64,000 bases of DNA from Antitrichia curtipendula (lineage: Eukaryota; Streptophyta; Bryopsida; Hypnales; Leucodontaceae). Within the stretch, counting starts at the first letter, position 1, and each line of letters starts with the position of its first letter. Shown here piece after piece: positions 11,953 through 23,790 of the stretch. Under the pieces are notes generated by a model. The model searched no databases, had not been told where the DNA came from, and saw nothing but the letters and a program-made list of their open reading frames with translations. Location: contig OX579637.1 of the NCBI GenBank assembly GCA_951230915.1, positions 3,410,001-3,474,000 of the forward strand. Direction: 5' to 3'. Both the position numbers and the translations under genes were made by a program.

Positions 11953-14393
11953 CTAACTCCAGCCAAGTGGAGTAACTCTGTGGCTTTTCTTGGTTTTCTT
12001 CGGTTTCTTCTTCGCTTCCTCTACCTCTTTCGCTGCTTCCTCCGCAGCGATCTCACTTCTCGTTTTCCGCTTGGATATTGCAATGTCATTGTCAAGTGGA
12101 GGCAGTGGTGGGGGCTGAGGCACCTTTACCACCCCCCTAGTCACTCCATCTAAGATGGATGCTTGCTCTCTTATTTTTTTTCGACGCTCTAAGTCTGCAG
12201 CTTCTTGTCTTAACTTTTCTACTCTTTCAAATTTTGCATCTTCTTCTTTCAACTTTCTAATACGCTCCTGTAGCTCTGCCTCAACTCCTATCTTGCAAGA
12301 CATACTAGAAAAAACAGCAAGAGGCTCTGTGATAGCATCAGGCTGAATTTCCACTAGAACCTCTAGATTGTTCTTAATAGGATCTACAACTTCATTTATA
12401 GACGGTAGGTGGGAACGTTCGACAGACTTACCCCTATCAGCGGCACTGCCGTCACCCAAACTTTGCAACAAATTAGTCCCACCAGTCGAGCCATCGGTCC
12501 CGACGGTCCCACTGAGGCTCAACACAGGATCTGTGCTTTCTGTATCAATCAAGGTTTTAGAGTCGTCCAAACTCAAGTCCGTGTGGACACCATGTATTTT
12601 TTCAATTGCTCTTGGTATAGTTTCTCTGGATCTGAACCACAAAAAAACCCAGGTAACTTAGTGAGGTTGTAAATCAATAGATGGAGATCGGAAATCAATA
12701 GACAACCCGCTTTGTAGTTCGTACCGTTATGTGGATGTTTTTCTACTGTTGCATACCAATTGTACAGAGGTTTGTACTTGACATTAGATTGTCAGGTATC
12801 AATATATAATTATTTATTGTTTGTACTGAATAGTATAAAATTTGTGACTAATTGCATAAGGCTGTATTCAACAGGGCAGAATTGCGTACCAATATGTGGA
12901 TGGGATTCCAAAATTGTCGATGTCAAGGTTGCGAGGAGCCTCTCTTGCTCCTCCTCTAACTTCGAAGATTGTACCAGTTGTTGAAGAGTTGCATGTAATT
13001 TGCCAAATCCGAAACTAGTAAACCAAGAGGGATGCACTGTTGTACCGCAAGATGTATCTGCGCAGTGGCTAGAAACTCCAAACTAGACCCCCGCGCACCA
13101 TGGATGATTTAAGTGACCGCATGTGCACACTATAATGTCTTTGCGGGGAAATCCGCTGAAGCAAAGTGCACAGGCTGTTAAAGAAATGCTGTCAAAATCG
13201 GAAACGGTCTTGGGCTCAAATTGAGAGCACAAAGGCCGTGGTCTCAAATCCACTCCAACTTCACCTCTCTTCATTTTAGCAATTTGGGATGACAAGGCAT
13301 CAAATTGCCTCTTCAAACACTTCTCCCTAGCTTCAAGATTTTTGTACCTCAAATTACATTGTTCCAATTCCAGTACAGCTGCATCATAATCAATCAGAGC
13401 GTCCTTTACCATCTCATTGTATGCTTCGAATTTATTCGAGGCAACCTCCACGGCCTCCGCTTCATGCTCTAGCTTCAGAACTTTGTCTTTAGTTCTCCGT
13501 AGCACTCCTTCTTCTTGTGAGGCCTTGGATTGCAACTCAGTTCTCTCTTTTCCAACAATGACATAGTCTTCTGTTACAGCATGCAACTGTAATCCTACCA
13601 ACTTCGTCAAGTCGATGAGGTATGTGATGTCTTTTTCACTTTCTGTACAGTTTTGTACGCTCTGTATATCGTCTCGTACAGCACTGTCCATCCTGTACTG
13701 AGTCTTTTGAAGTTCTGTTGTAGGGTCATTGAAAAGGTCGTCGATGCCTTCTGCCTTGTATATTTCCTTCTTGTTAGAGCCGGTGATGTTGGCAATGGCC
13801 GCCAAACACAACGTACTCTTCTTGAACCATTTGCTCCGTTGATTTTTATTGGAAGTTCCTGCAAACTCTGCCCAACTTACGAGTTTTTTTTTGCGCTTCT
13901 CCATGATGATTCCCCTAGCAAATTGCTTTGCTATCACCTTGGACCTTGGAAGATCTCGTAAATACACAAGTGGCAAAATTTGAAGAATACGATGAAGAAC
14001 TTCTTCATCCTTGCATTCCGCATAACCGTACCCATATCTTCCATTTCTCCCCTTTGCTGGTCCAAAAACATCGCTCACATCTTTCTCAACAAGATCGTGT
14101 GGAATTCTAAGTTTATGTGGGTTTTTACCGTGTTTGGGTAAGCCATACTTGGTCTCAAACTCCTCCGTAGTAACAGCTCGAGGAGGAGGATGCTTCTTCA
14201 AAGAAGCCAACTTCTCTAATTCCTTATCCAAAGGACTTTGCTCCACCTTTGCGTCTACAATATCGTCGGCCCCTGGCGAGGTAGCGAGAATATCGTCGAT
14301 GAAGTCCTCGTTGCTAAAAACACTAATGCTGCAGTGCTCATCTTCCCCTTGAAAAAGTCGGCTCCGAACCACCCACTCGTCGTCGGACGCCAT
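11953..14393 (-). pseudogene. Coiled-coil protein with RING-like finger (family member 2), in-frame TAG inside the finger
   Basis: Starts at ATG 14393 (ASDDEWV...). It shares with the gene at 4299-7372 the block KGRNGRYGYGYAE (there KHGRYGYSW), a long coiled coil, a DLRPRPL segment (there HLRPLPM), and the finger CALC-x13-CGHLNHPWC. A TAG at 13085-13083 interrupts the frame just after HPWCAGV. Beyond it the same frame continues to align: CADTSC matches CSALNC of member 1, and WFTSFGF matches WIMSFGW. That exon seems to end at a GT donor near 12890. The last exon begins after an acceptor at about 12632, runs to TAG 11953, and has a KKPKKTKK basic tail plus a charged helix. The splice phase between the two exons does not match, so an exon may be missed or an indel present. 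Probably a recently disabled copy. Confidence 0.7.
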
Positions 14394-14459
14394 CGTCTTC
14401 AACGACTACAAAAAAGAATCAAAAACAGTCGTTTTAAACAATTATGTCCGCGAACTCTT

Positions 14460-14880
14460 ACAAAGTGTATCTAAAACGTACAAAATGTACTTAAACAATG
14501 TATGCATTGTACAATGAATGTACTAGTGAACTCTCTCATCTCGTTCCAAGGAAAACTATGTACCCCAGGACAATGCAAACTCTCGAAACTGTACGAAAAC
14601 CATTGTGTACCTAACCACAGAAATGTTGTACTGAAACATTGTACATATTGCACAGTGATTGTACCTAATGAACTCTGTGAAGGAGGCATGTTGTATCTAA
14701 CAAGTAACAACGTAAAGGCTATATTAAAATATTGTGCATATTGTACTTTGATTGTACCCAATGAACTCCGTAAACAATGCTGTTGAATCTAACAACGTAG
14801 ACGTTATACTACAACATTGTATATACTGTACAGTAATTGCAGCCACTGAACGCCGTGAAGGAGATGTATTGTAAATCAAC
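14460..14880. repeat. Diverged tandem repeat upstream of RING-like gene 2
   Basis: Units starting about 14638, 14731 and 14815 each read TTGT(A/G)CATATTG.AC followed by GATTGTACC.AATGAACTC.GT. Spacing is 93 and 84. A less clear fourth unit precedes at 14500-14560. These sit just 5' of the gene's ATG and are rich in TGTAC. Confidence 0.7.
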
Positions 14881-14989
14881 CGCTAAAGAAATATCGAGAC
14901 CGATTCATGTTCTAAAGGTAGTCGTTCTAATCTAAATCCAGATTTGTACCATAAACAAGGTCTACAGTCGTTCTAATCTCAAAACAAAG

Positions 14990-15090
14990 ACCTCGCGGAA
15001 ATCGACCACCGAGGAAATCGACCTTTGCGGAACTTGGGCAGTTCTGTACCTTTGCGAAAATCGATCTCGCGGAAATTGACCTCGGTGCGT
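14990..15090. repeat. Short GCGGAAATCGACC repeats
   Basis: Five diverged units of about 15-25 bp (CGCGGAAATCGACC, GAGGAAATCGACC, GCGAAAATCGATC, GCGGAAATTGACC) lie in a row. Confidence 0.75.
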
Positions 15091-15249
15091 TCAGCGTCCC
15101 TCCTCGCTCCTCTCCCACGAATGCGTAAATTGTAAGCGGAGCTGTGAGGTTGGTCCACTTTCTTCAACTTCCGTGTGAAGTGCTGCAAATTCAAAACAAC
15201 TAGACACATGATGGATAGTAGACAAGATTAGACAACATTAAGATAGCGC

Positions 15250-15400
15250 TGCATTTTTTCGAATGTGCAAGAGAGAATGTCGCTGCAAAAGCACACCGTA
15301 TAACCGGGATATTGTAGTGAATCCCGATTTAGATGATATGTGGCAGACGACTATTGGTCCCCGCTGTACAATAAGTATGTACAGTACGTTCTGTGTACAA
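15250..15400. repeat. Dispersed duplicate, copy B (matches 11240-11390)
   Basis: This copy has the longer undamaged plus-strand frame, including CKRECRCKSTPYN and DLDDMWQTTIGPRC; copy A shows the same phrases with a stop and a frameshift. The peptide might be a gene fragment with paired cysteines, but nothing upstream or downstream supports a full gene. Confidence 0.7.
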
Positions 15401-15409
15401 TGGGCAAAC

Positions 15410-15960
15410 CCTAGAGGCTGCCAGGACGTTTCAACTAATAAATCTCCGATAGAGAAAATTGTAACCAAAACATCATGTATACCAAAATGAAATATTAGCC
15501 CATCTCAATAAAAAGGTCTTTTTATAGATTCTAAAATTTAAAATGAAAATACACACTCTAAAGTCAAAATTTGGACCTTGTACCAAAATCACACATTTGT
15601 AAGGATATTTTCTTATAAAATTCCCCAAACCCTAGTGAAATGCCAAAACATTGTATGTAAACATTAGAACATTGAATGTAGTTCTTTGCATTGCAAGAAT
15701 GAACTCCTAAACTTGACACAATAAGTACAACAATGCTAAAGCTGAATCTGTGGCAGTACAAACATTTTATGTTTGTACTTTATACATTGAATTAATAGAT
15801 GAAAGTCACTTTTTTGCTATGCAATTTTCAATGTGCACGAGATGTAAGACTTTGCCTTATTTTTTCTTTCCAAAAAACCAACCAGAACCATAGTAAAATT
15901 GACTCTAAACTTTCATCATGTGCAGAAATTCTGCCGTGACTACGATTTTGGACAACCGTA
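15410..15960. other. AT-rich intergenic DNA, no gene seen
   Basis: No convincing coding frame or repeat structure beyond scattered TGTAC words. Confidence 0.5.
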
Positions 15961-16266
15961 GTGTGCTTTCACCCTGCAGCCGTGGTTAAGCTCCGGAAGG
16001 TGATTTTGATCATCCCTTCCAAGGACGAGGAGAAGGAGCAGCTCATGGCGGACCTCGCCACTATGGAATGCACAAGGTTGATAGATAAACCTTGGGGATT
16101 TAGAGAGGAACGGATGGTGTGGGCGCAAGATTACCCACCTTCGGTAATCGGGCGAATACCGATCAGGTTCTATGCCTTTATCCACCTTTTAAATATAGGG
16201 GGGTGTTGTGAGCGCGGTCCACTGTGCCTTTTAAGCAATGGATCTTTTTGTGCTAACGTTTTCTGA
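15961..16266 (+). pseudogene. Possible coding fragment of unknown origin
   Basis: An open plus-strand frame of about 100 codons contains a lysine/glutamate-rich helix (KDEEKEQLMADLATMECT) then MVWAQDYPPSVIGRIPIRF. Codon use looks coding-like, but I recognise no domain, start or neighbouring exons. It may be a remnant of a mobile-element ORF at the left edge of the retroelement cluster. Confidence 0.3.
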
Positions 16267-16534
16267 GTGTCGTGGATGGCAGCAAATACTACTAGAATTG
16301 CATGGATAACTAACAAGCTGATTGTGATGAGCAAAGGTGATTGGTAATTCCTAACTCCCTAACTGTCTATCCTATGTATAGGGTTGGCTGGGTAGTTGGC
16401 GTCATTTCTAACGTCCCTAATTACGTGAGCGGAAAACCTTTACATTCCTTCCATGAGTGTTGAAGACTATTTTTGGAAGTTTGACACTTCTCTCGGAAGT
16501 TTCAACCCTACGGCTAACCCTAAGCTTAATTTTT

Positions 16535-16725
16535 TCCTCTAATACCTAACTTCTAAATATAACTCTAGATTTTTACTCCTAAATTTAACTCTGGATTTTT
16601 ACTCCTAAATTTAACTCTGGATTTTTATTCCTAAATTTAACTCCAAATTTTTACTCCTAAATGTAACTCCAAATTTTTACTCTTAAAATTTAACTCTAGA
16701 TTTTTACTCCCAAATTATCCTGGAT
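16535..16725. repeat. About 33-bp tandem repeat (TTTTTACTCCTAAATTTAACTC)
   Basis: Roughly six consecutive units of ATTTTTACTCCTAAATTTAACTCTGG and close variants. The stretch is AT-rich and noncoding. Confidence 0.85.
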
Positions 16726-17480
16726 CACTATTCACTTGAACGGCTAATTAAGAAAAAAATCAATGCTAATAACGAGAAGCACCAAGTTTTGATTCAAGGA
16801 CTTACCTCGTCACTACCGGTGTCGGAAATGCGCTCGTCCGCATCCGCACGCCCATTTTCATACTCCATGGTGGTCCTTGGGTCGGGGGAATTTTTCCCCA
16901 AGTTTACCGCTTATGTTATAAAAATTGTGGATCCCGTGTGATCTAACCTCTTTCTTTCCCTTCCTCCTTCTTTCCTTCTCCTTTTCTTTCCCTTTCTCTC
17001 TTTCTACACTAACACTATTCTACCTAAGCTTTGATGGGGTGTCTAACAACTATAGATTCAAACCCCAAGAAGTTTTAATGTCCCTCCTAACCTCTTACAC
17101 AACCTTGTCTTCGTGTCATCCTAATCCTACCTCCTAATGGTCACTACAAATTCTCGAGATTTCCTTTCTAACACCTATTTAGCTAAGCCTAGGGCACTAT
17201 TTATCGTCTCTCTCCCCCTTCTCCTATTTAATTCTATGACTCACTAACCTCCCTTCATTGTGTGTAGGTGTGATTGTGGTGAGAGTTGAGAGTTGCTTGA
17301 TGCAGGTATGGAGGTGCAACTTATCCTTTCTTTCTCCTTCCTTTTGCGTTTGATTTTTTCCCTTGACTTCAATCCTTTAACTTCCCCCTCATCCCCACTA
17401 ATTCCAACATTTTTTTCTCTCTTCCAAGTCTTCACCAAAGCCCTGGAATCCCTGGACCAAGGCTGCCCAGACCCCTAGCG
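16726..17480. other. Pyrimidine-rich region, possible LTR or leader of an element
   Basis: Contains TTATAAAAATTGTGG (TATA-like, about 16915), then long C/T-rich tracts with TTTCCTTCTCC runs. No gene is supported. The promoter-like box and pyrimidine tracts resemble a retroelement LTR, but no matching second copy was found. Confidence 0.35.
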
Positions 17481-17700
17481 ACTGCTTCCCAACTCCCTTG
17501 TGACTTGCCTAGACCCCCTTTGCGACCTACCGGACCCCTAGCGACTACTTCTCAACTCCTCAGCGACTGCTCCCGACCCCTTGCGACCTGCCCAGACCCC
17601 AGCGACTGCTTCCCGACTCCCCAGCGACTCACCTCAACTCCCCAGCGATTGCTGGACCCCTAGCGACCTGTCTCGACCCCCTAGCAACTGCATCTATTTT
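17465..17700. repeat. CCCCTAGCGACTGCTT degenerate minisatellite
   Basis: About eleven units of roughly 20 bp, such as GACCCCTAGCGACTGCTTCC and ACCTGCCCAGACCCCAGCGA. Open frames over it on both strands are products of the repeat. Confidence 0.85.
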
Positions 17701-17904
17701 TTGGGGTTCCTTAAGGGAACCCACCCAAGCAATTTTAAATCGGATTTTTGGTAAATTCTCTCCCGTTTTTGGTGTAATTTCTTGTTTTACGGACGCCGGC
17801 TCACAAGGGGTGGGGTGACTCTTAAATTTAGACTTAATCTCGGACGCTAAACCTTGGACTTTTCCGAGAACGTCTTGGACTCTAGACTTTGGAACGAACG
17901 TACA

Positions 17905-18060
17905 TAGGAGTTCAAAGCTTCGCCGTAGAATTGGTTTTAACACCAACTTTAGGACTTATGATACCCCTGCGTTCAAAGCTCCGCCGTCTAAGGCTTGTTT
18001 TTAACACGTACTTTAGGACTGGGATTGGTCACAGGTTCAAAGCTTTGCCGCTCCCCGGGG
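17905..18060. repeat. About 62-bp tandem repeat (TTCAAAGCTTCGCCG)
   Basis: TTCAAAGCTTCGCCG, TTCAAAGCTCCGCCG and TTCAAAGCTTTGCCG open three units, each followed by a TTTTAACAC..ACTTTAGGACT segment in the first two. The third unit is truncated. Confidence 0.85.
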
Positions 18061-18892
18061 GGTGGGGCCCACTCACAACCAACAACGGAAAAGATAACTC
18101 TGGTTAGGACTCAATACGGGGGCACACATGCACACAAGGTCAATGTTCACAGGTAAAATATCATATACTAAAGGCCCCCCAAAGCGGCATCGCCAAGGTA
18201 CGGTGGGGGGTGACATTAGGATTAGTACAAAGCATAAGAAGTCACACAAGTATAGGAGAGACCCGTTCAACTCACAACAAGGATACAAGGTAAGGTAGAA
18301 GGACCTAAGAGGATCTTCAAAGAAAGCTTGAAATAGAGCAACAATGGGAGTCAAAAGTGCTCCTAAAACACCGTAGAGATTTTTTGGCTAAAACGCCAAA
18401 AACTCCAAGATAACTTGGACCCACGGACCCAAAACAAGTATTGGGGGTGTTCAAGAGAGAAAAATGGAGACCTTAAATAGGTTTCCAAGGCCCCACCTTC
18501 CCCTCAAGAGCTCTAAAGTAACCTTATCAACTTGGATTTTCATCCTCATCTTCAAAGATTTTCATCCTAATCCCTAAAAAACTACTTTTACCTATCTACG
18601 CTGGACCAACCTCCTAACTTTTGGAGATTAACTCCAGTCGTCAAACGGATTGCGCCATTGGCTCCATATCGCCGTGTTTAATCCTAGACCCCCCTATCTC
18701 CCGTACCGAGGACAAAAAACCATCGTCGGCTAATTTAGTTTTAAAAACTAAACCGTGGTAAAATCCTAGATATTGGGGGTCTCCTATTTTGAGAAATGTA
18801 AATAGCTTAGGGTCTCCGGTAGGTGTGAGGGAGTCGGAAAAGATTCTTGGTTGACTTTGTTCCGCCGTCGTATGGTCCCGGAATGCCGATCA

Positions 18893-18915
18893 ACGTGGCG
18901 GGGACCCCGCCACGT
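18893..18915. repeat. Perfect 11-bp-arm palindrome
   Basis: ACGTGGCGGGG, one central A, then CCCCGCCACGT. It includes two CACGTG-like (G-box-like) cores at its edges. It may be regulatory or a cruciform; function unknown. Confidence 0.85.
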
Positions 18916-18984
18916 GATTAATTCTCGAGGAATCTTGCCGGTTCAGGTACTTGCTGCTATCGGAATGTTGCGAAACTTCACGGA

Positions 18985-19100
18985 GCGCGTTTTTTACATA
19001 AAACAAGCTAGTCTAATTTTTAGTGAGATTTTCTGGCAACCTGGATAATTTCCATGAAATTCCCGTTGGAGGTTACCAGGGTTGACCACCCGCAAAAGGT
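18985..19100 (+). mobile_element. Retroelement-derived block, homologous to 31735-31830
   Basis: Shares in order AAGCTAGTCTAATTTTTAGTGAGATTTT, GGATAATTTC.ATGAAATT and GTTGAC with the block at 31.74-31.83 kb, including the flanking words. It is evidence that one element family is present in several copies between 16 and 34 kb. Confidence 0.7.
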
Positions 19101-19746
19101 TCTTCTGCAAGTCGGAAGATGACGGGTTTTTTCATAGAACCTCTCATGGGGTCACATGAAGGATGTGCAGGTGCGTTTCCGTACCTGGCACAGTTGGTCA
19201 GTGGAGATGAATTGGTCATCTCCTTGAGTTTATCGATGATGCGGGAATCTTTTGCAGATAGGGGAATCTTGGCGAATCAATTTTGTCGTTGGACTCCTGG
19301 CATGGGATTTACCCTAGGACACCATCCTTGGGCTATGGATTCCTCCACGGGCCCGGTCTTGCGTTAGTGGCTCCTGCATGCTAACAATCGGATTTTTGGT
19401 GTATTTCTAAACCTAACTCTAGGACCCAACCTAGTGGCCTCGTTGTGGATCCCTCGGACCGACTTAGCCATGAATTGCCACATTCATGGTGGGATTTAGC
19501 CCTTTTGGGCCCATGTGACTTGAGCCCTACAAATCGTTTTGCTCTTTCTACCTTTTTTTGGGCCAGGTTTGGTGGGATTCTAAGTCTAAACACAAATCTA
19601 GACCAAGTACTATAATGGGTATGGTACAACCCTATTTTGGTTCTACACTCTTTTTATGGCTTTTTGTATATTTTTCTTAACTTTAAATTGCAAATTTCCA
19701 AAAAAATAATTCTACGAGTCCCAAGTGACAAATTGGGAGCTCACAG

Positions 19747-21317
19747 ATGGTGAGAGAATTGTTAGGGAAGTTGTCAAATCAGTTTGAAAACACCATCCTA
19801 GGTGTTCTGAGAAAATGGACGGAAGAGATGTGGAGAGCGGTTTCTAGTTTTCGGTTAGGGGGTCTTGGAATGGCAAGCCGGAAAGACAAGTTCATCTGGT
19901 GGAAGTTTTGGGGAGCAGTGAATCCAAAGGACGGATACACAGTCGAAGATTATGTAGACGACCGGCACTGGAACCTTCTCCAGTTCCTGATTTTGATCCT
20001 CTACCCGGAGAAGCCAACGAGGGTGACGATAACCCTCGGTAACACCGTTTTTGGTGCCCTGAGCGGGGACCATAAAGCGGATTGGGCCCGGATCCTCTTC
20101 AATCTAGTGTCCCAGCTTGTTATCTGGATTGGAAGAAGTAGGCCTTCACCTTTGTGTCCCTACCTCTTCCACCTTTACCAGCAGAACCAACTTCTTACGG
20201 ATTCAGAGGAGAAGGTATGGAGGACTCAAGAAGTTCTCCTGAAGTACGGAGAGTCGGATACGGATGACGAAGCCGAGGACGGATCCAAATCCGACCAAGA
20301 GATAGAAGAGGAGGATGAGGAAGAGCTCGAGCAGCCGCAGTCCAAGCGCTAGAAGACAACACCTCCTTACAAAAGAAGAACGTCCTCTGAAGACAAGTTT
20401 GCTCCAAAGAAGGGACCGGAAGTGGAAAAGTCAGTCTCTAAGAAAACGGATCCCGATGATCCGATCAACCAATTGATTGGCATCCTCTGCAATGTGCGAG
20501 CGGATTGTGAGGTCAAGGGAAGAACCCTGCCAAAGATTGGGAAGCTGGTGGATGCGTCTTCGGACAGCAAACTATTGACGAAGGTGGCGGATTGCATCAC
20601 CAATCCGGCCGAGACCTAAAAACAGGAAGCAAAAATTCACCAACTTCAGGAGGAGGTCGACATGTTGAAGGCAAAGATTTTCACCTTCAAGGAAGGCATA
20701 GCCGCCACTCGGGAGATGGCGGAAGAGACTCAGAAGGTAGCAGAGGTGGTGAAGGCCACATTCAGTGAAACCGGAACAACCGTCGTGAAGGCAAAGCTAT
20801 TCAATGAGAAAGTGCTCGAGGAGAAGAAACTGTCCGGTTCCCGGATGGTTCAGATCCTGACCAACTTTGCCGAGCAGGTGGAGGCAACCATGGTGAAAGG
20901 ACGAGAGGCAGCACACCGGCTGGAGGAGTGTAGCTAAAAGCTAACCAGATCCATGAGAATCCATCTGTCGGACATCTCGCTACCGGAGTCATTTCCAGAT
21001 GGAACTGATCAGAAGGAAGGTATGGATTAGACTCCCCAGTTGAAGAAGAGTCAACCTACACAGATCAAACGAATTAATTTGGATGCATCACCAGGGTCCG
21101 ACCTCCCGAATCCTCTAGCCGGAGAGCAAAACAGGAACTTGACTAATGTCTTCAAGCAATAGGGACCGGAGCCTAAAAGTCCTATGCTGGTGCATGGGTT
21201 TGTAATGTAGATAGGATATACTTTTGTAAGTATAGGATAGGATGGGAGTGGATCCAAACTTGTAATCTGGTCCAATAGTATTAGGAAGGACCGGAAATCT
21301 GATCCGGAAAATGGTTG
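19747..21317 (+). pseudogene. Gag-like ORF of a non-autonomous LTR-type retroelement, broken by TAG/TAA codons only
   Basis: One frame runs from ATG 19747 to TGA 21315-21317 and is interrupted at 20350 (TAG), 20617 (TAA), 20935 (TAA), 21028, 21160 and 21208 (TAG). The N-terminal 200 residues are globular and Trp-rich (KFWGAVNPKDGY, LYPEKPTRVTITLGNT, CPYLFHLYQQ); an acidic tail, a basic linker and a coiled coil of about 90 residues follow. Matching fragments at 24.3, 27.1, 28.1 and 33.3 kb define a repeated family. I call it gag-like from position and build (multimerising helical protein, charged linkers) and not from a named domain. No zinc knuckle, protease, reverse transcriptase or integrase is visible. 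Confidence 0.6.
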
Positions 21318-21874
21318 ATTTTCATAGGCACTTTTGCCTTTTTGTATTTTTGGAAGTTTTTCAATTGTATATAAGGCAATCTCCGTGCTGGGGATTGGAA
21401 GTCTTCACTTTGCAATTTTCTTGTGTGTTCTATTTGCTCTCTTATTTTTTTGTCTCTCCCAAGTGTGTGGCAAGGTTCTATGGTGAGATTTCGGAAGGCG
21501 CAAGCGGATTTGTAAAGGATTTCTCCCTTTGGCATTTCAATTTTGATTCTAAATACATAAGAGCGGATAGGAAAGAGTTGGGAGTGAACTTCAGTGCCTC
21601 AGCACGTCTAGAGTTTTATATTCTGAGTGAAGAATTCGTTGTTAGGCTAGGCAGATAGGGAGGGATTCTTTAGTCGCGCTAGAACTTCTGGGTGGGAAAT
21701 CAGGTTGAGTGTCCAATCTCTTGTGAGGTCTCACTACCCTAGTGGTAAACGGAAGAACTTTAGTTGATGTTGGAACGGACGGGTGCACTTGTAATCGCCT
21801 ACCTTTGTACGGATAGGAAGTGGCGCCAAGATCATTGTAGTATTGAGAGGATTGTACGGAGGGTCTTTGTGTGA

Positions 21875-22420
21875 CCTGCAATCCGGATTGCTATTTGGAC
21901 TGCCGTGAAGGATCAAACCGGATCCGAATTAGTTTAGAGGATTAGAGATTAGGATAGAGGGTCTTCAGCCACTATAATTTACGGAAGGTGTGGTGGGCCT
22001 ACCACTCTCAAAAGCAAGCGACGACCCCTCTGATGGCTAAACAGAGGTAAAATCAAACCGTATAGGAGTGAGAATACTTGTTTGCTGATCAGAGCGGATT
22101 GGTCAAGACGGATACTAGGATCGGAAGTGGTAAGATCTTGGGGTTGTGTTGAGTTTGATAACCGGATAACTAGTTGAAACCGAAAGGTGGGAGAAATCCG
22201 ACCTATGGTTTTCTTGGTGTTTTTATGTTTACGATTTTAGGAAGATGACCGAAAAGTAGGATTTGGATACTGACTAGGCTTAATTGCTTAATAAGGCTAG
22301 ATACTTCACAGAATCTCATAGGTTTGATCTTTAGAGTCACTTAATTAACCTCTAAGGCGATTTTTGTAAGTATAATGGGGAATTTACCTACCCTGTGCTG
22401 CGACAAAGGTGACAAATATA
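21875..22420 (+). repeat. About 540-bp element block T, plus orientation
   Basis: Matches 27415-27965 on the opposite strand nearly end to end. Shared phrases include TGTGACCTGCAATCCGGATTG, GAAGGTGTGGTGGGCCTACCAC, GGCTTAATTGCTTAATAAG and GGAATTTACCTACCCTGTGCT. With its partner it makes a large inverted repeat about 5 kb apart. Confidence 0.85.
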
Positions 22421-23440
22421 GGGTTCATAATGGATGAACTAGGATGAATTGCCATGTATTATAAAAATTGAGTGAGCTTGGCATTATCATTGCTTTTGAC
22501 CGTGGCAAAATGCCACGACGCAAATTATATTCACAATGACATTTCTACATTCAATGTTTTGCTCCATTTTGACCTTTAGAAAATCAATACGGTTTACATT
22601 GGACTTTGCGATTGGAGGCTCTCTAGCTGAGTGAATAAAAAAAAGCCATCAAAATACGGTTATTTGACCTATGAGGTTATGAAGAAGGTGAAAAAACAAC
22701 AAAAGTTTGCTACTCCAGAATTGTTCTTCCTTTACACCAATGACAACCCTACAAACTCATTTCAGATGGAGCAAAAGAAGCATCTAGGCAATTATGCATC
22801 CACGCCCTGATGCTGACTTGGCAACCAGGTGTCATCTAAGTAAGTCCAGGTCGACCATTTTTACCATCTTACAAAGTCAACTACATGTTGACTACATCGG
22901 ATGGGCAACATCTCAATTAGACGGGTAGTCCGTCTATCCACTGTGATAATCATGGCAATGACATCGTCTTCCTTGAGACATTTGTCATGACAAGACTGAT
23001 GCAAGGATAAATTGGACATCACTGTTGACAACGTTGTTTTGGTTGTGAACATGCACCACTGCGTTGTTTTCTGACGTCATACAAGATAGCTATTGTAAGT
23101 CTTTCTTGTTTGCTCGCCATTCCAGGACATGTGTAAATAAGCAGACCTTGACGGACATTGACAACATAGTGTCCATAAAGAACTAACAAAACACTTTCAG
23201 TGGGATTGGCTATGGCTTTGGGCACAAAGGATGCTTATTTCAAAAAGAAGCCTACTAAAAATGATGTCATTTTTATCACAGGGAACCTTGCAATGGACAT
23301 TCCTCATGTAACGCCTTCCATGCACGCAACGCATGCTAGAGTGTCTTGAAGACCGTTGTACATGCCTTACAAAGCATTAGTTGGAAGGGGAGCCTTGTTG
23401 TCGCACGCGTAGTTAGCCGTAAATATCCTTACAACATCCA
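22421..23440. other. No complete gene; possible gene fragment
   Basis: A minus-strand frame at 23225-23019 reads GNPTESVLLVLYGHYVVNV and looks coding-like, but it stands alone. ACATTTCTACATTC and other AT-rich words dominate. It lies between the inverted block T and an LTR-like copy. Confidence 0.35.
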
Positions 23441-23444
23441 AACG

Positions 23445-23790
23445 TTGCAAGATGATACAAAATATTGTCCCAAGGAATTCTAGTGTATTAAGACAAGCTA
23501 AAGTATCCAATTTTTCTTACTTTCCCAAAACACCCAAGCAATCTGTAAAAACCTATTGTTCTTTCTTCCGGAAACAAAATGCCTTCTGGATTCCAATCCG
23601 GATCCGTCTTCTTCAAGATTTCGGTTTTCTTCCCTACTAAATGGTTTGATATACCCCTAATTTACCTTCAAGGGGTCCACCTTTGATCTTTCAAGGGGTA
23701 GGGACTTCACCACTTATAATCCCCACACTCTCCACTCTTAACAAACAAAACATACACTCACATAAACATGATGTTATAATATAGAAGAGA
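23445..23790 (+). mobile_element. LTR-like block, copy 1 (plus orientation)
   Basis: Begins near GCAAGATGATACAAAATATTG; includes CTTCCGGAAACAAA, TACCCCTAATTTACCTTCAAGGGG and CACTTATAATCCCCACACTC. The same order is found in inverted orientation at 25.56-25.88 and 63.22-63.53 kb and in plus orientation at 32.10-32.40 kb. CACTTATAAT at 23711-23720 is a plausible TATA element of the LTR promoter. Confidence 0.75.
23711..23720 (+). promoter_or_regulatory. Probable TATA box of LTR-like copy 1
   Basis: CACTTATAAT sits at the same place as CACTTATAAATC in the 32-kb copy. Conservation between copies suggests a core promoter, inferred from position alone. Confidence 0.4.

Noticed and set aside
19950..19965. 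YVDD as a reverse transcriptase active site
   Set aside because: The peptide EDYVDDRHWN lies inside the gag-like N-terminal domain with no palm-domain motifs around it, and the related copy at 28 kb has CTNS at this place.
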